In this document: in pieces, positions 62,950-64,000 of the stretch | How the letters are laid out: the number at the start of each line of letters is the position of its first letter | How positions within the stretch are numbered: the first letter of the stretch is position 1 | Source: Diaminobutyricimonas aerilata | Lineage (GTDB): Bacteria > Actinomycetota > Actinomycetes > Actinomycetales > Microbacteriaceae | NCBI RefSeq assembly: GCF_002797715.1 | Contig: NZ_PGFF01000001.1 | Span: 3,061,304 to 3,125,303 of the forward strand | DNA: 64,000 nucleotides | Direction: 5' to 3' | Program-made: the position numbers and the translations under genes | Notes under the pieces: generated by a model | What the model was told of the DNA's origin: nothing | Seen by the model: only the letters and a program-made list of their open reading frames with translations | Databases searched by the model: none

Positions 62950-64000
62950 CCGGGTTCCCTTCGGTCGTCTCGGCCGCGCTGAAGACGAGGAGCCCCGCGC
63001 GCCTCTCCACCCTAACGCCGGGCAGGTGCACCGGGCCCTGCCCGTGCCAGTCCGTCACGAGCCGCGCGATTTCGAGGGTCTGCGCCCGGCTCAGGCTCAC
63101 GTGGAACTCGCTCGACACCGCGAGCCGGATGAGCCGCTGCCGCAGCGCCGCCGGGTTGCTCGCGAGCGCGGCGACCGGCAGCGAGATGCCCGCCTCGGCG
63201 TGCTCCGCGAGCTCCTCCGCCACCTCCTCTGCGAAGCGGTCGAGCGCCTCGTCGTCTTCCCGCAGTTGGTCGGCGGTGCGGGCGAGCGCCTCGGCGACAC
63301 CCGGCCCGAGCTCGCGTTCGAGCACGGGCAGCACGTGCTCGCGCACCCGCACGCGCGTGTACGCGGGGTCGGAGTTGTGCGGGTCCGTCCACGGCTCGAA
63401 CCCCGCATCCGCACACGCCGCGATCGTCGTGGCCCGGCGCAGGGCCAACAGCGGGCGCCGGTAAAGGCCCGCTGTGGCGGGCATCCCGTGCAGGCTCGAC
63501 GCGCCGCTGCCGCGGGCGAGGCCGAGCAGCACCGTCTCGGCCTGGTCGTCGAGCGTGTGTCCGAGCAGCACCGCCGCGGCGCCCGTCTCGGCGGCGGCCG
63601 CGTCGAACGCGGCGTACCGGGCGGTGCGCGCGGCCGCCTCGGGTCCGCCCTCCGTGCCCACCTCGACCCGGCGCACGAGCACGGGGGCGAGCCCGAGCTG
63701 CTGCGCCTGCCGCGCGGCCCGGTCGGCGACCTCGGCTGACGCCGCCTGCAACCCGTGGTCGACGATCACCGCGCCCGCCCGCACCCCGGCGCGCGGCGCC
63801 TCGAACGCGGTCGCCGCGGCGAGCGCGAGCGAGTCCGGCCCGCCGCTCAGCGCGACGAGCACGAGCGGCGCGTCCGCGGGCACCGTGGTCGGCGCGAGCT
63901 CGTGCGTCGGAAACTCAGGAGTTGCGGGCTCCGCGCCCACCGGCTCGTGTGTCGGAAATTCAGGAGTTCCCGCGACGGGCCGCGTTGCGGGTTCAGGAGT
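62936..64000 (-). CDS. tilS: tRNA(Ile)-lysidine synthase (N-terminus possibly beyond right edge)
   Basis: Makes lysidine at the wobble base of tRNA-Ile(CAU). The PP-loop ATP motif is [10 protein letters not shown], with IVDHGLQ and [19 protein letters not shown]. The frame stays open to the window end. A GTG at 63940 would give 334 residues and a normal length, but the residues before [10 protein letters not shown] are repeat-derived ([10 protein letters not shown]) instead of the usual N-terminal helix, so the true start may lie outside. Confidence 0.93.
   Translation of the reverse strand, partial: TPEPATRPVAGTPEFPTHEPVGAEPATPEFPTHELAPTTVPADAPLVLVALSGGPDSLALAAATAFEAPRAGVRAGAVIVDHGLQAASAEVADRAARQAQQLGLAPVLVRRVEVGTEGGPEAAARTARYAAFDAAAAETGAAAVLLGHTLDDQAETVLLGLARGSGASSLHGMPATAGLYRRPLLALRRATTIAACADAGFEPWTDPHNSDPAYTRVRVREHVLPVLERELGPGVAEALARTADQLREDDEALDRFAEEVAEELAEHAEAGISLPVAALASNPAALRQRLIRLAVSSEFHVSLSRAQTLEIARLVTDWHGQGPVHLPGVRVERRAGLLVFSAAETTEGNPDAAG
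63898..63968. repeat. 45-base-period repeat at the tilS 5' end
   Basis: Two 26-base copies (63898-63923, 63943-63968) differ at two positions and share GTCGGAAA-TCAGGAGTT; a third partial copy (TTCAGGAGT) touches the edge. Spacings of 45 and 33 bases keep the reading frame. Confidence 0.8.

Overview
The DNA is very GC-rich, and its gene content and order point to an actinobacterium, most likely of the Microbacteriaceae. The signs are many GTG starts, leaderless promoters, an ECF41-type sigma factor, clpC, and the block tilS-hpt-ftsH-folE-folP-folB-folK-DUF3180-PH-PH-DUF2520-panC-lysS, which resembles the mycobacterial Rv3625c-Rv3598c region. I see no insertion sequence, phage gene, CRISPR array or rRNA. 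There is one tRNA (Ser-CGA).

Left part (1-8.3 kb), sugar catabolism. Two ABC sugar permeases (the distal one runs off the left edge) diverge from a GH36 alpha-galactosidase. Next comes a coupled trio of two Gfo/Idh/MocA oxidoreductases around a ThuA-like protein, divergent from a LacI-type regulator. From 8.3 to 25.9 kb lie mostly single genes: a RibD-like reductase, an NmrA-like SDR, tRNA-Ser, an SGNH hydrolase, a probable 2OG-Fe(II) oxygenase-fold protein, paired SMR exporters, radA, an ArgA-type acetyltransferase, an arginase-fold protein, ndh with an ECF41 sigma factor, a phosphotransferase, clpC, two membrane proteins and a pirin.

Middle (25.9-45.7 kb), two more sugar loci. The first is an alpha-glucosidase, binding protein and two permeases under a LacI regulator whose operator overlaps the -35 box. 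The second has a GH2 beta-mannosidase and a second GH36 enzyme converging on a five-gene Opp-type ABC transporter, followed by a LacI-like protein with no DNA-binding domain and a ROK regulator. The beta-mannosidase and oppA promoters share a TTGACC-N17 layout with an AT-rich palindrome in the spacer, so they are probably co-regulated. The enzyme set suggests uptake and breakdown of galactomannan or mannan oligosaccharides.

Right part (45.7-64 kb), the housekeeping block: lysS with two tiny membrane proteins, panC, then folate, ftsH, hpt and tilS genes, mostly overlapping and co-transcribed leftward. Between panC and the DUF2520 gene sits a six-gene regulator/oxidoreductase cassette (48.6-54.4 kb): HxlR, a luciferase-like/BBE-type FAD oxidase fusion, ArsR, epimerase, XRE and SDR.

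Throughout, short palindromic repeats lie after stop codons. Four share GAGCGTGCC-type arms, two form a tandem pair at 54.4 kb, and others have entered reading frames in frame (a PH-domain protein and the tilS N-terminus). About ten genes carry a TANNNT box 6-7 bases before the start codon, consistent with leaderless transcription.
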